NCBI GenBank assembly: GCA_023255615.1
Contig: JAHFLI010000193.1
Span: 1-7,658 of the forward strand
Source: Candidatus Woesearchaeota archaeon
GTDB lineage: Archaea; Nanobdellota; Nanobdellia; Woesearchaeales; JACQSR01
Length of the DNA: 7,658 nt
Direction of reading: 5' to 3'
Shown: positions 1-6,050 of the stretch, in pieces
How positions within the stretch are numbered: the first letter of the stretch is position 1
How the letters are laid out: each line of letters opens with the position of its first letter
Made by a program: the position numbers and the translations under genes
Notes under the pieces: model-generated
What the model was told of the DNA's origin: nothing
The model's input: only the letters and a program-made list of their open reading frames with translations
The model's database searches: none

Positions 1-1
1 T

Positions 2-85
2 GGGAAGATCAGGGCCGCGGCGGCCATCGGACTGATCAATTTGACGTACAATCTTTGCCGGAGTGTGCAGTTGTGCGAGGCGTAG
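2..85 (+). CDS. IS5-family-like transposase, C-terminal end only
   Basis: The frame is open from the window edge to a TAG at 83-85 and gives 27 residues ending in VQLCEA. The segment AAAAIGLINLTYNLCRSVQL resembles the C-terminal tail of IS5-family DDE transposases, where a run of the form R-x-K-I-x-L-x-N-L-x-Y-N-x-x-R follows the catalytic Glu and closes the RNase H-like domain. The Asn-Leu-x-Tyr-Asn core is the main evidence. The catalytic DDE residues and the start codon lie outside the window, so activity cannot be judged. The short length makes the family call moderate rather than firm. Confidence 0.6.
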   Translation, partial: GKIRAAAAIGLINLTYNLCRSVQLCEA

Positions 86-189
86 TGTGATTGCGGGGTA
101 TCACGGGCGGCAAAGGGAGGGAAAATCGATGGTGAAGGGATAAGACCATGACAAACAGGATCGCAAATTTCACGATGCATGGTCGTTTT

Positions 190-218
190 TTGGAATCAAA
201 TAAAGTTTTGCTTAAAAA
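190..218 (+). promoter_or_regulatory. weak candidate promoter in the IS end
   Basis: TTGGAA at 190-195 and TAAAAA at 213-218 are 17 bases apart, and each matches 4 of 6 positions of the sigma-70 -35 and -10 consensus. An outward promoter here would drive the overlapping gene run that starts at 241. The segment is AT-rich, so chance matches are likely. No better promoter was seen before cysC. Confidence 0.2.
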
Positions 219-227
219 ATAAAGTTT
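198..227 (+). repeat. 11-bp direct repeat in the IS tail
   Basis: AAATAAAGTTT occurs at 198-208 and again at 217-227, a period of 19 bases, or nearly two helical turns. The second copy adjoins the presumed IS tip (TCTAGAGGTGCC). Repeated short motifs just inside an IS end can be transposase-binding sites, but this role is inferred. The repeat is exact; its function is unknown. Confidence 0.5.
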
Positions 228-229
228 CT

Positions 230-236
230 AGAGGTG
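230..236 (+). promoter_or_regulatory. Shine-Dalgarno site lying in the IS tip
   Basis: AGAGGTG at 230-236 sits four bases before the ATG at 241 (six bases counted from AGAGG), a good spacing for a ribosome binding site, and supports 241 as the cysC start. The same bases are the presumed terminal bases of the IS, so the mobile element seems to supply the translation signal for the first gene of the cluster. Confidence 0.55.
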
Positions 237-240
237 CCTT

Positions 241-756
241 ATGGTTATTTGGCTTATTGGAGTATCCGGTTCAGGCAAATGAACGATTGGAAGCCTTCTC
301 AAAGCCCGTCTTGATAAAAAAAATATTCGATCATTTTTGATTGATGGAGATGATGTGAGAAAATTTTTTGGTGGTGATTTGGGCTATTCGATTTTGGATA
401 GGACCGCCAATATTAAGCGTGTTATATACGGGGCTTATGTTTTGTCCCAAAATGATATTGTGACGATCATTTGTAATATTTCGCCATTTCAGGAGTTGAG
501 AACTTTTGCCCGCAGAAAACTAAAAAATTACAATGAAATATATCTTCACAAAAATGTGGAGGCTTGTATTCAAAGCGACGTGAAAAACATGTATAAAAAA
601 AATTTCAATAAATCGCATATTGTTGGGATTGAAATTCCTTTTGAGCCCCCTGTGTCTTGTGACCTTAGAATTGATGTTGACTCCTGTGGAGTGGAAGAGG
701 CGTTGGAATCTTTGAATGTTTTTTTGCGGAAAAAATACTCTTCATGGCCGCTATGA
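241..756 (+). pseudogene. cysC: APS-kinase-like gene interrupted by TGA in Walker A
   Basis: Adenylylsulfate kinase phosphorylates the 3'-OH of APS with ATP to give PAPS. From the ATG at 241 the frame reads MVIWLIGVSGSGK, then TGA at 280-282, then TIGSLLKARL and onward to a TGA at 754-756. That is 171 codons before the final stop if the internal stop is ignored, close to a normal small CysC. The stop replaces codon 14, the Ser/Thr after the P-loop Lys in GxSGSGK[S/T]T. Family features persist downstream: DGDDVR (codons 35-40), DLGYS with D53-R54 and N57, ISPFQELR (80-87), a KNMYKK segment (115-120) and IEIPFEPP near 132. These hold the APS-binding and lid regions, so loss is recent or the stop is read through. 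A restart at TTG 337 would lack the P-loop and could not bind ATP normally. APS-kinase homologues in capsule loci can act on other nucleotides (the Campylobacter phosphoramidate pathway), so the substrate is not certain. A sequencing error is also possible. Confidence 0.85.
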
Positions 757-1817
757 AACTTGCCATCGAAATAAATCAGGAAAACCTGGAAAATCTTATT
801 AATATTTGCTCCGGATTATTTTATCCGTTGCGTGGATTTATGTGCTCCAGGGATTGTCATCGTGTTATTGATAGCATGACATTGAGTGATGGGTCTATTT
901 GGACTATTCCCATTACTTTGGATGTAGGGCACGATCTTTTTATAAAAGCAGTGGATTCAGATCGCCTTTATCTTCAGTTTCAAGGGGATGAAGTGGCTTA
1001 TATGAAAATTGAGGATTGTTATCGAATCGATCCGTCTGATATTTTAAAGATATATGGGACACAAGATCCAAACCATCCCGGTATTAAAAAAGAAGCTATA
1101 AGAAGTGTATATAGAGTTGGGGGCGAAGTCGTTCTTCTAAATCGTCACTTGTTATCGACGTTCATTGATCCGGAGAAGACAAGAGAAGTTTTTCAAAAGA
1201 AAGGCTGGAGAACTGTTGTCGGTTTCCAGACGAGAAATCCTATCCATAAAGCGCATGAGTATATCCATCGAGCTTGTTTGGAACAATGTGATGCTCTTTT
1301 CATCAATCCTGTTGTGGGTTGGAAGCGTCCAGATGATTTTAGTGAAGAGGCAATAAAGGTATCCTATTCCGCAATGATCGAAAATTATTATCCCAAGAAT
1401 CGAGTTCATTTTGAATTTTTGAAAATGCCAACGAGATATGCAGGGCCCAGAGATGCCATTTTTCATGCGATTATAAGAAAAAATTTGGGTTGTACCCATT
1501 TTGTAATCGGCAGGGATCATGGAGGAGTTGGCGCATTCTACACCCCCTATCAAGCCCATGAACTTGCTATTGCTTTGCAGAAAAAACAGGGTTTGGGCAT
1601 TGAATTACTTTTGTTCAAAGAGCCTTATCATTGTACAAAATGTGGTTTTGTGGTGACAGAGAAACATTGTGCTTGTGGGGAAAAGTACAAAATTTCTATC
1701 AGTGGGACGAAAATTAGAACCATGCTTAAGGAGGACAAGAGGCCAGATGAAATTTTTATGCGTCAAGATATTGCCGATGCGATTTTAGCGTTGGGAGATA
1801 GGATGTTTGTATCATGA
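744..1817 (+). CDS. sat: ATP sulfurylase (sulfate adenylyltransferase)
   Basis: This enzyme makes APS and pyrophosphate from ATP and sulfate in the cytoplasm and is of the single-chain Sat/MET3 type, not CysDN. At 357 residues it is slightly short for the bacterial family. The N-terminal PUA-like domain (about 15-110) shows GLFYPLRGFM (24-33) and LSDGSIWTIPITLD (47-60). The catalytic domain has QTRNPIHKAHE (162-172), with the QxRNP and HxxH elements that bind ATP and sulfate, GRDHGGVGAFY (256-266) and SGTKIRTML (320-328). A metal-site-like cluster C297-x2-C300...C309-x-C311 precedes SGTKIR; where many family members have CPH this one has CAC, so His is replaced by Cys. All expected active-site motifs are present and it should be functional. 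The start at 744 overlaps cysC by 13 bases. The in-frame ATG at 753 would give an ATGA overlap with the cysC stop, the coupling used at two other junctions in this run, and may be the real start. Neither has a clear Shine-Dalgarno site. Confidence 0.93.
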   Translation: MAAMKLAIEINQENLENLINICSGLFYPLRGFMCSRDCHRVIDSMTLSDGSIWTIPITLDVGHDLFIKAVDSDRLYLQFQGDEVAYMKIEDCYRIDPSDILKIYGTQDPNHPGIKKEAIRSVYRVGGEVVLLNRHLLSTFIDPEKTREVFQKKGWRTVVGFQTRNPIHKAHEYIHRACLEQCDALFINPVVGWKRPDDFSEEAIKVSYSAMIENYYPKNRVHFEFLKMPTRYAGPRDAIFHAIIRKNLGCTHFVIGRDHGGVGAFYTPYQAHELAIALQKKQGLGIELLLFKEPYHCTKCGFVVTEKHCACGEKYKISISGTKIRTMLKEDKRPDEIFMRQDIADAILALGDRMFVS

Positions 1818-2770
1818 AAAAAATCATTGTAACCATAGGCCCCTCTTTGCTGGATAATCATTTGATCAGGGATATCCACACCAAAAACTATATTTATCGC
1901 ATTAATGGCGCTCATGGAGATATCCATCAAATTGAAAGATATATTCAACAAATTCTGACAGAAGTTCCGAATGCAGAAGTTCTGCTGGATTTGCCGGGCA
2001 ATAAAATCCGTCTTGAAAACTTAAATCAGCCCCTCCAATTAAAACAGCTCGAAAAGTTTACTTTAAGTGCGGATCAGATAAATTATCCCGATTTTTACCA
2101 TCACTTAAAAAAAGGGGATGTTGTTTGGGCTAATGACAGCATTTTTAAATTTATTGTTCATGAAGTGGACAGACAACACGTTGTTTTTGAATCTCATTCG
2201 GACGGTGTTTTGACAAATAATAAGGGGTTGCATGTAAGAGGAATACATCATGGCATCCCATTTTTGTTTCAAAAAGACAAAGAGCTCCTTGAGTTGGCAG
2301 GAAGGCATCGTCTTTCATATCTGGGTCTTTCCTTTGTCCGAAACATAGAGGATATTCTGGAAGTAAGGAATAAAGTCGATAGTTCCATTCAGCTCATATC
2401 CAAAATTGAAACGGCAGAGGCGGTGAGAAATATTGATTCCATTTTGAATTTTGTGGATTATGTTCTTGTGGATAGGGGTGATTTGTCGACAGAAGTGGGA
2501 TTGTCGAAAGTGCCCTCCTACCAAAAATACATTGTCGAGCGAGGGCTGTTTTTCAATAAGAAAGTGTTTTTGGCCACCCAATTTCTTAAAACGATGGAAG
2601 TAAATCCGATTCCGACAATTGCAGAGGTGATTGATTTGTACAATACTTTGAAAATGGGAGTTTATGGTATTCAGTTGTCGGAAGAAACGGCCATAGGGGC
2701 CCATCCTGTGAAGTGTCTATCTGTCATTCATGATTTGCTCAACGAAATTGTGCAGGAACTAAAACTATAA
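1814..2770 (+). CDS. pyruvate-kinase-like protein, barrel only, no C-terminal domain
   Basis: The 318 residues align in order with the first two thirds of pyruvate kinase (usually about 470). KIIVTIGPS (3-11) and YRINGAHG (28-35) match the TIGPS and RxNxSHG segments. LLDLPGNKIR (57-66) matches the LDTKGPEIR strand before the B domain. SKIETAEAVRNID (196-208) holds the catalytic Lys197 and metal ligand Glu199. VDRGDL (219-224) supplies Asp223, ATQFLKTM (254-261) supplies Thr255, and QLSEETAIGAHP (287-298) matches the LSGETAxGxYP loop. The Ser of RxNxSHG is Ala33, the DTKGP motif is altered to DLPGN, and the Gly of SGET is Glu. The allosteric C-terminal domain is absent. Most catalytic residues therefore survive while nucleotide and potassium contacts are changed, so PEP-dependent chemistry on a non-ADP acceptor is possible but unproven; ATP regeneration for sulfate activation is another option. 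The ATG overlaps the sat stop as ATGA, implying coupled translation. A housekeeping role is unlikely. Confidence 0.82.
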   Translation: MKKIIVTIGPSLLDNHLIRDIHTKNYIYRINGAHGDIHQIERYIQQILTEVPNAEVLLDLPGNKIRLENLNQPLQLKQLEKFTLSADQINYPDFYHHLKKGDVVWANDSIFKFIVHEVDRQHVVFESHSDGVLTNNKGLHVRGIHHGIPFLFQKDKELLELAGRHRLSYLGLSFVRNIEDILEVRNKVDSSIQLISKIETAEAVRNIDSILNFVDYVLVDRGDLSTEVGLSKVPSYQKYIVERGLFFNKKVFLATQFLKTMEVNPIPTIAEVIDLYNTLKMGVYGIQLSEETAIGAHPVKCLSVIHDLLNEIVQELKL

Positions 2771-4500
2771 TGTCCCTCCAAAACAAAAAAAATGTTATTG
2801 TCGTTGTCGTTGATTCACTCACCTATAAAAGACTTGGCGTTGCTGGGCAGCGGCCCTCTCCCTCTCCTGTCATAGATTCTCTTGCATCATCCTCACTTTC
2901 CCTAACGAATTGTTTTGCCGCGGGTTGTCCTACAGATTTTTCGTTGCCAAGCCTGATGACATCGAGTCTTCCTCTGGACTTTGGAGGATGTACATATGGA
3001 TTGAAAAATCGTCCTAAGGCGCTTGCAGAAGTTTTTAAAGAAAATAATTATCATACGGTTTTCTTTAAATGCAATGAGCTTCCTGAGCATTGGGGGTATC
3101 ATCGAGGCTACCAAGAGGTTTATGGGTTTTTTGATATTAGCATTTTTCATTTGGATATTATATTGTACACTCGTTTTTACCGTAATTTATATAGACTAGC
3201 CGATGGTTCTTGTAAGAAATATCTGCAAGATTGTGCAGAATATCTGGCAGTTACCCTTTCTGATATACATTCTTATTGTAAGGATATGGAAGCGTTCTTA
3301 AAAGACGGGGTAATGACGCCATCTTTAATGATGCATGACCACAATTTTTCTTTGATGGATCAGCTGGTCCAAGAGGAACTGAACAAGTTAAAAGTAGATC
3401 CCGAAAAATATGTTAGGGACATTTGGGCAAGTGTTGAATCGAGTAATGCGGGTCTGGATCAGATCTTTTCTCTTGTTGCATCCCAGACAAAGAATGCAAA
3501 GACGGCGAGAGTCGATAAATATGCGAAGATATTGCTTGCTTTAACTTATTGTCAAACATATCTCTCCTCTTTGCTGAAACGTGTTTCAAAACACGTTCGC
3601 TGGGATTGTTTTTCTCGTTTAAAGGGCGGACAGGATGTGTCTGTGCGGTATCCTTCGACGGGCTATCTTGTCGACAATTTGTTGTCTTGGATAAAAGAGA
3701 AAGGGGAAAGGCCCTTCTTTGTATGGTTGCAACCCATGGACGTTCACGAACTGAATTTTACATCATTTGATGCCAAAAATGCCGAAGATAGAGTGAGAGA
3801 TGAGGTGAAAAGTAGCCTCCGATTTTATAGGAAAAGTTTAATGAATTATAATAAATATAGAGGGAGTTTAATGTATGACTACTCCATATCCTATGTGGAT
3901 CATCAATTGGGCAGGTTAGTCGACTCTCTTAAACGTCAAGATCTTTGGAACAACACAATTGTTTTAATTACATCGGATCATGGTCATACCCATGTAGGAT
4001 GGCCAATACGCACAAAGAGCCATGTTGCAACACATTTTTTTGACGAATTGTATCATATTCCAGTCATTTTTACGGGTGGAGGCATAGAACATAAAAATAT
4101 AGATGAGTTGTGTTCTTCTATTGATATCACACCCACCTTGCTTGGATTAGCGGGTATCGATTCTCCCCCAGTATTCAAGGGAAGCAATTTAAATGAAAAA
4201 AGTAACACCCCTAGAGAATACATTATGATGGAACATATGGGGAAAGGGCTGTGTGATTTTGGTCTGAAACCGATATTTGTTTGTATTCGAAATCAAACGC
4301 ATAAATTGGTATACATGCAGCCTTCTCCAAAAGAAAAACAAAAAGGTTATATAAGAGAGTTTTATGATCTTGTGAAAGATCCCAATGAGTCTGAAAATTT
4401 GGTCCCTGTAATTGGAGACTTAAAAGAGGTCAATCGAATGAAAAATATTGCCCAGCAAAGGATAAAGCAGATCTATGATGAAAATGGAAAATCATTTTAG
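2770..4500 (+). CDS. alkaline-phosphatase/sulfatase-superfamily protein
   Basis: This 576-residue protein has the sulfatase fold. NVIVVVVDSLTYKRLG (8-23) carries the first metal-binding Asp15, and CPTDFSLPSLMTS (53-65) is the nucleophile segment. PFFVWLQPMDVHE holds the family His326. TSDHGHTHVGW gives Asp403 and His404, followed by KSH with His418. The tail shows the EFYDLVKDPNESENLV form typical of sulfatase C-termini (about 530-544). The formylglycine consensus C-x-P/A-x-R is absent. Aligning SLMTS with the usual SLLTG puts Thr55 at the nucleophile position, as in phosphoethanolamine and phosphoglycerol transferases, so it may be a phosphatase or phosphotransferase, or an atypical sulfatase. 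There is no signal peptide or membrane segment, so it is predicted to be cytoplasmic, unlike most such transferases. A region of about 180 residues (120-300), rich in helix-forming residues, is inserted before the PFFVWLQ strand and looks family-specific. The start overlaps the preceding stop by one base (TAATG). Confidence 0.82.
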   Translation: MSLQNKKNVIVVVVDSLTYKRLGVAGQRPSPSPVIDSLASSSLSLTNCFAAGCPTDFSLPSLMTSSLPLDFGGCTYGLKNRPKALAEVFKENNYHTVFFKCNELPEHWGYHRGYQEVYGFFDISIFHLDIILYTRFYRNLYRLADGSCKKYLQDCAEYLAVTLSDIHSYCKDMEAFLKDGVMTPSLMMHDHNFSLMDQLVQEELNKLKVDPEKYVRDIWASVESSNAGLDQIFSLVASQTKNAKTARVDKYAKILLALTYCQTYLSSLLKRVSKHVRWDCFSRLKGGQDVSVRYPSTGYLVDNLLSWIKEKGERPFFVWLQPMDVHELNFTSFDAKNAEDRVRDEVKSSLRFYRKSLMNYNKYRGSLMYDYSISYVDHQLGRLVDSLKRQDLWNNTIVLITSDHGHTHVGWPIRTKSHVATHFFDELYHIPVIFTGGGIEHKNIDELCSSIDITPTLLGLAGIDSPPVFKGSNLNEKSNTPREYIMMEHMGKGLCDFGLKPIFVCIRNQTHKLVYMQPSPKEKQKGYIREFYDLVKDPNESENLVPVIGDLKEVNRMKNIAQQRIKQIYDENGKSF

Positions 4501-5440
4501 TAAAATATCTGCAGTTATCCAGTTTTTACTCAAGAGAACCTTTTGCAATTTAAAGAGGCTCTGTGAATTTCTGTGCAACGAGATCAGAATATTAAGAGAT
4601 GAGATAACAGGTCTGCCGGAGACAAAAAAATATTGCTTAGGGGGTTTTGAGATATGGCTCCCCTATGATCATGCGCTGCCGGATATAATAAAAATGTACC
4701 CTGACTATGCATCCAACCTTGCTAGGTTGGCAAAATTTTTGGGAAAAGAATCAATGATTATTGACGTTGGAGCTAACGTTGGTGATTCCGTTGTCCAGAT
4801 TAAGTCAGCGGTGGATTGTTCCATTGTTTGTATAGAAGGCCACTCGGTATTGTTTAATTTTTTGAAGAATAATATCAAACAGTTTTCAAATGTTTCTGCA
4901 TTCCAATATTTACTGGGAGAGGAATCTAAAACCATTGCCGACAAACTGGAATCTGATGACAGGGGAACAGCAAAGCTGGTGATTCATGATGATTCAAACG
5001 TAAACATTATTAGCCTGGATGATTTTATGAAGATGAATCCAGCTTTTCAATCATCGAGGCTGCTTAAAATTGATACCGATGGATATGATTTGAAGATTAT
5101 AAAGGGTGGCATGAATTATCTAGAACAGTGGAAGCCTGTATTGTTTTTTGAATATTCAAGAACACATTTATCTGAGGTTGGAGATGATGGTCTTTCTTCC
5201 TTGTGGAATCTGCGTAAAATTGATTATGACCGGATAATATATTATGACAATTTTGGCCGTTTTATTTTGTCAACAAATTTGAAAAATGAGGATTTGATGC
5301 GTCAATTGTATCGTTATTCTGGCGTTGGTGTGAGCGCAATTTCTTATTACGATATTTGTCTTTTTCATTCTGAAGATTCTTACTTGGCTTCACAGTATAT
5401 TGAAAATGAAACCAATATTTTAATGAGAGGAACTTCATGA
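4475..5440 (+). CDS. FkbM-family methyltransferase
   Basis: FkbM-type enzymes are SAM-dependent O-methyltransferases, common in polysaccharide and polyketide loci. Of 321 residues, the first 50 or so are basic and family-variable. The core starts at MIIDVGANVGDS (94-105), the SAM-binding glycine loop, followed by CIEGH with acidic Glu121 at the end of strand 2. LLKIDTDGYDLKIIKGG (196-212) is the family signature, and PVLFFEY (221-227) is the next conserved strand. All core motifs are intact, so it is likely active, probably methylating a sugar hydroxyl of the glycan. The start lies 26 bases inside the preceding gene. ATGs at 4475, 4478 and 4484 are all in frame, and an AGGA at about 4458-4461 gives weak support to the first two. 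Its stop overlaps the next start as ATGA. Confidence 0.88.
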   Translation: MMKMENHFSKISAVIQFLLKRTFCNLKRLCEFLCNEIRILRDEITGLPETKKYCLGGFEIWLPYDHALPDIIKMYPDYASNLARLAKFLGKESMIIDVGANVGDSVVQIKSAVDCSIVCIEGHSVLFNFLKNNIKQFSNVSAFQYLLGEESKTIADKLESDDRGTAKLVIHDDSNVNIISLDDFMKMNPAFQSSRLLKIDTDGYDLKIIKGGMNYLEQWKPVLFFEYSRTHLSEVGDDGLSSLWNLRKIDYDRIIYYDNFGRFILSTNLKNEDLMRQLYRYSGVGVSAISYYDICLFHSEDSYLASQYIENETNILMRGTS

Positions 5441-5991
5441 ATTGCCGGATGTGCGATAGTATCAATCTACATAAATTCCTTGATCTCGGTTTTATGCCGC
5501 CCGCAGATCAGTTTCGACGCAAAGATCAATTGCATGAATCCGATACGTACTATCCTCTGCAGGTCATGATGTATGAAGATTGTGGGTTGGCGCAACTGAG
5601 CTATAGGGTCTTTCCCGAAGTGCTGTACCGTAATGATTATCCTTATGAATCTTCTACTACTAAGGTCGGGCAGCAGCATTGGTCTGAATTTGATGGCAGC
5701 GTGGTAAAGCGTTTTGGGTTTGGACCGAAAGACCTCGTTGTCGATATTGGAAGTAATGTAGGGGTGTTGCTTGGAGCTTTTCGCAACAAAGGCATGCAGG
5801 TGCAGGGGGTTGACCCAGCCGCAAATATCGTGATGATTGCGCAGGCCAATGGGATTAATACGATATGCGATTTTTTTAATGAAGATTCTGCAAGAAAGAT
5901 TGTTGAGGAAAAGGGTTATGCTTCTGTTATCACGGGGACTAACGTGTTTGCACACGTTAACTTGGATGGTTTTATGTTGCGAGAAGTCTAA
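5437..5991 (+). pseudogene. sugar C-methyltransferase, truncated N-terminal remnant
   Basis: The 184 residues match the first half of NDP-hexose C-methyltransferases, which are normally about 400 residues: an N-terminal zinc-binding domain, a SAM-binding domain and a C-terminal domain. MNCRMC (Cys3, Cys6) opens the zinc domain and MYEDCGLAQL (45-54) carries its second half. The family usually has C-x-x-C there, but the first Cys is Tyr46, so one zinc ligand seems lost. VVDIGSNVGVLLGAF (101-115) is the SAM loop, and VITGTNVFAHV (164-174) is the conserved strand after it. The frame then breaks. The residues after FAHVN read LDGFMLREV and stop, where relatives continue with a helix, a strand and the whole C-terminal domain. 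Beyond the stop, shifted frames still recall REVKSxMKNVG up to about 6015, suggesting small indels plus a larger deletion. The catalytic and C-terminal parts are missing, so it should be inactive. Base composition is higher in GC than in the genes on either side. Confidence 0.8.
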
Positions 5992-6050
5992 TCCAAGTCA
6001 TGAAAAATGTAGGCTGACACTGTGACCCCAGCAAAAAAGAAGGAGAGGTT
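5992..6050 (+). other. short gap with decayed coding sequence and an RBS
   Basis: This gap follows the premature stop of the C-methyltransferase remnant. Its first 25 or so bases look like frameshifted continuation of that gene. The rest, from about 6016, has no recognisable coding content and is the likely deletion junction. It ends with AAGGAG at 6040-6045, a strong Shine-Dalgarno site five bases before the ATG at 6051. No hairpin terminator or clear promoter was seen. Confidence 0.5.

Larger units (their letters stand above)
1..240 (+). mobile_element. 3' end of an IS5-family-like insertion sequence
   Basis: This stretch holds the last codons of a transposase followed by about 155 bases without a credible gene, ending in TCTAGAGGTGCCTT at 227-240 directly before the next start codon. 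Read on the other strand the tip begins AAGGCACCTCTAG, which has the look of an IS5-type terminal inverted repeat. The opposite IS end is outside the window, so the inverted repeat cannot be matched and the exact boundary (about 238-240) is inferred. The segment is richer in GC than the genes downstream until its last 50 bases, which are very AT-rich. The IS lies immediately upstream of the cysC-like gene and appears not to have removed any of its codons. Confidence 0.6.

Noticed and set aside
148..222. 24-codon open frame in the IS tail
   Set aside because: It has no ribosome binding site and no recognisable sequence, and its second half is the AT-rich repeat near the IS tip.
280..282. TGA in cysC read as selenocysteine
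   Set aside because: No convincing bacterial SECIS-type hairpin follows. The nearby TTGGAAGCCTTCTCAA fold has only a tiny loop and starts too close to the stop. Selenocysteine has no known role at this P-loop position.
280..282. TGA decoded as Trp under an alternative genetic code
   Set aside because: TGA is the natural stop of sat (1815-1817), the FkbM gene (5438-5440) and the gene ending at 6971, and Trp is written TGG throughout. Trp would also be wrong for a P-loop Ser/Thr.
1152..1559. Minus-strand open frame across sat
   Set aside because: It is the antisense of the conserved catalytic region of sat, has no family resemblance and is explained by the real gene. The same applies to the minus-strand frames at 2315-2704 and 5467-5955.
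2926..2934. Cys53 as a sulfatase formylglycine site
   Set aside because: The following residues are P-T-D-F, not x-P/A-x-R, and alignment of the SLLTG-like tail places Thr55 at the nucleophile position.
3549..3770. 73-codon plus-strand open frame inside the sulfatase-fold gene
   Set aside because: It is an out-of-frame shadow of a long continuous gene with recognisable motifs on both sides.
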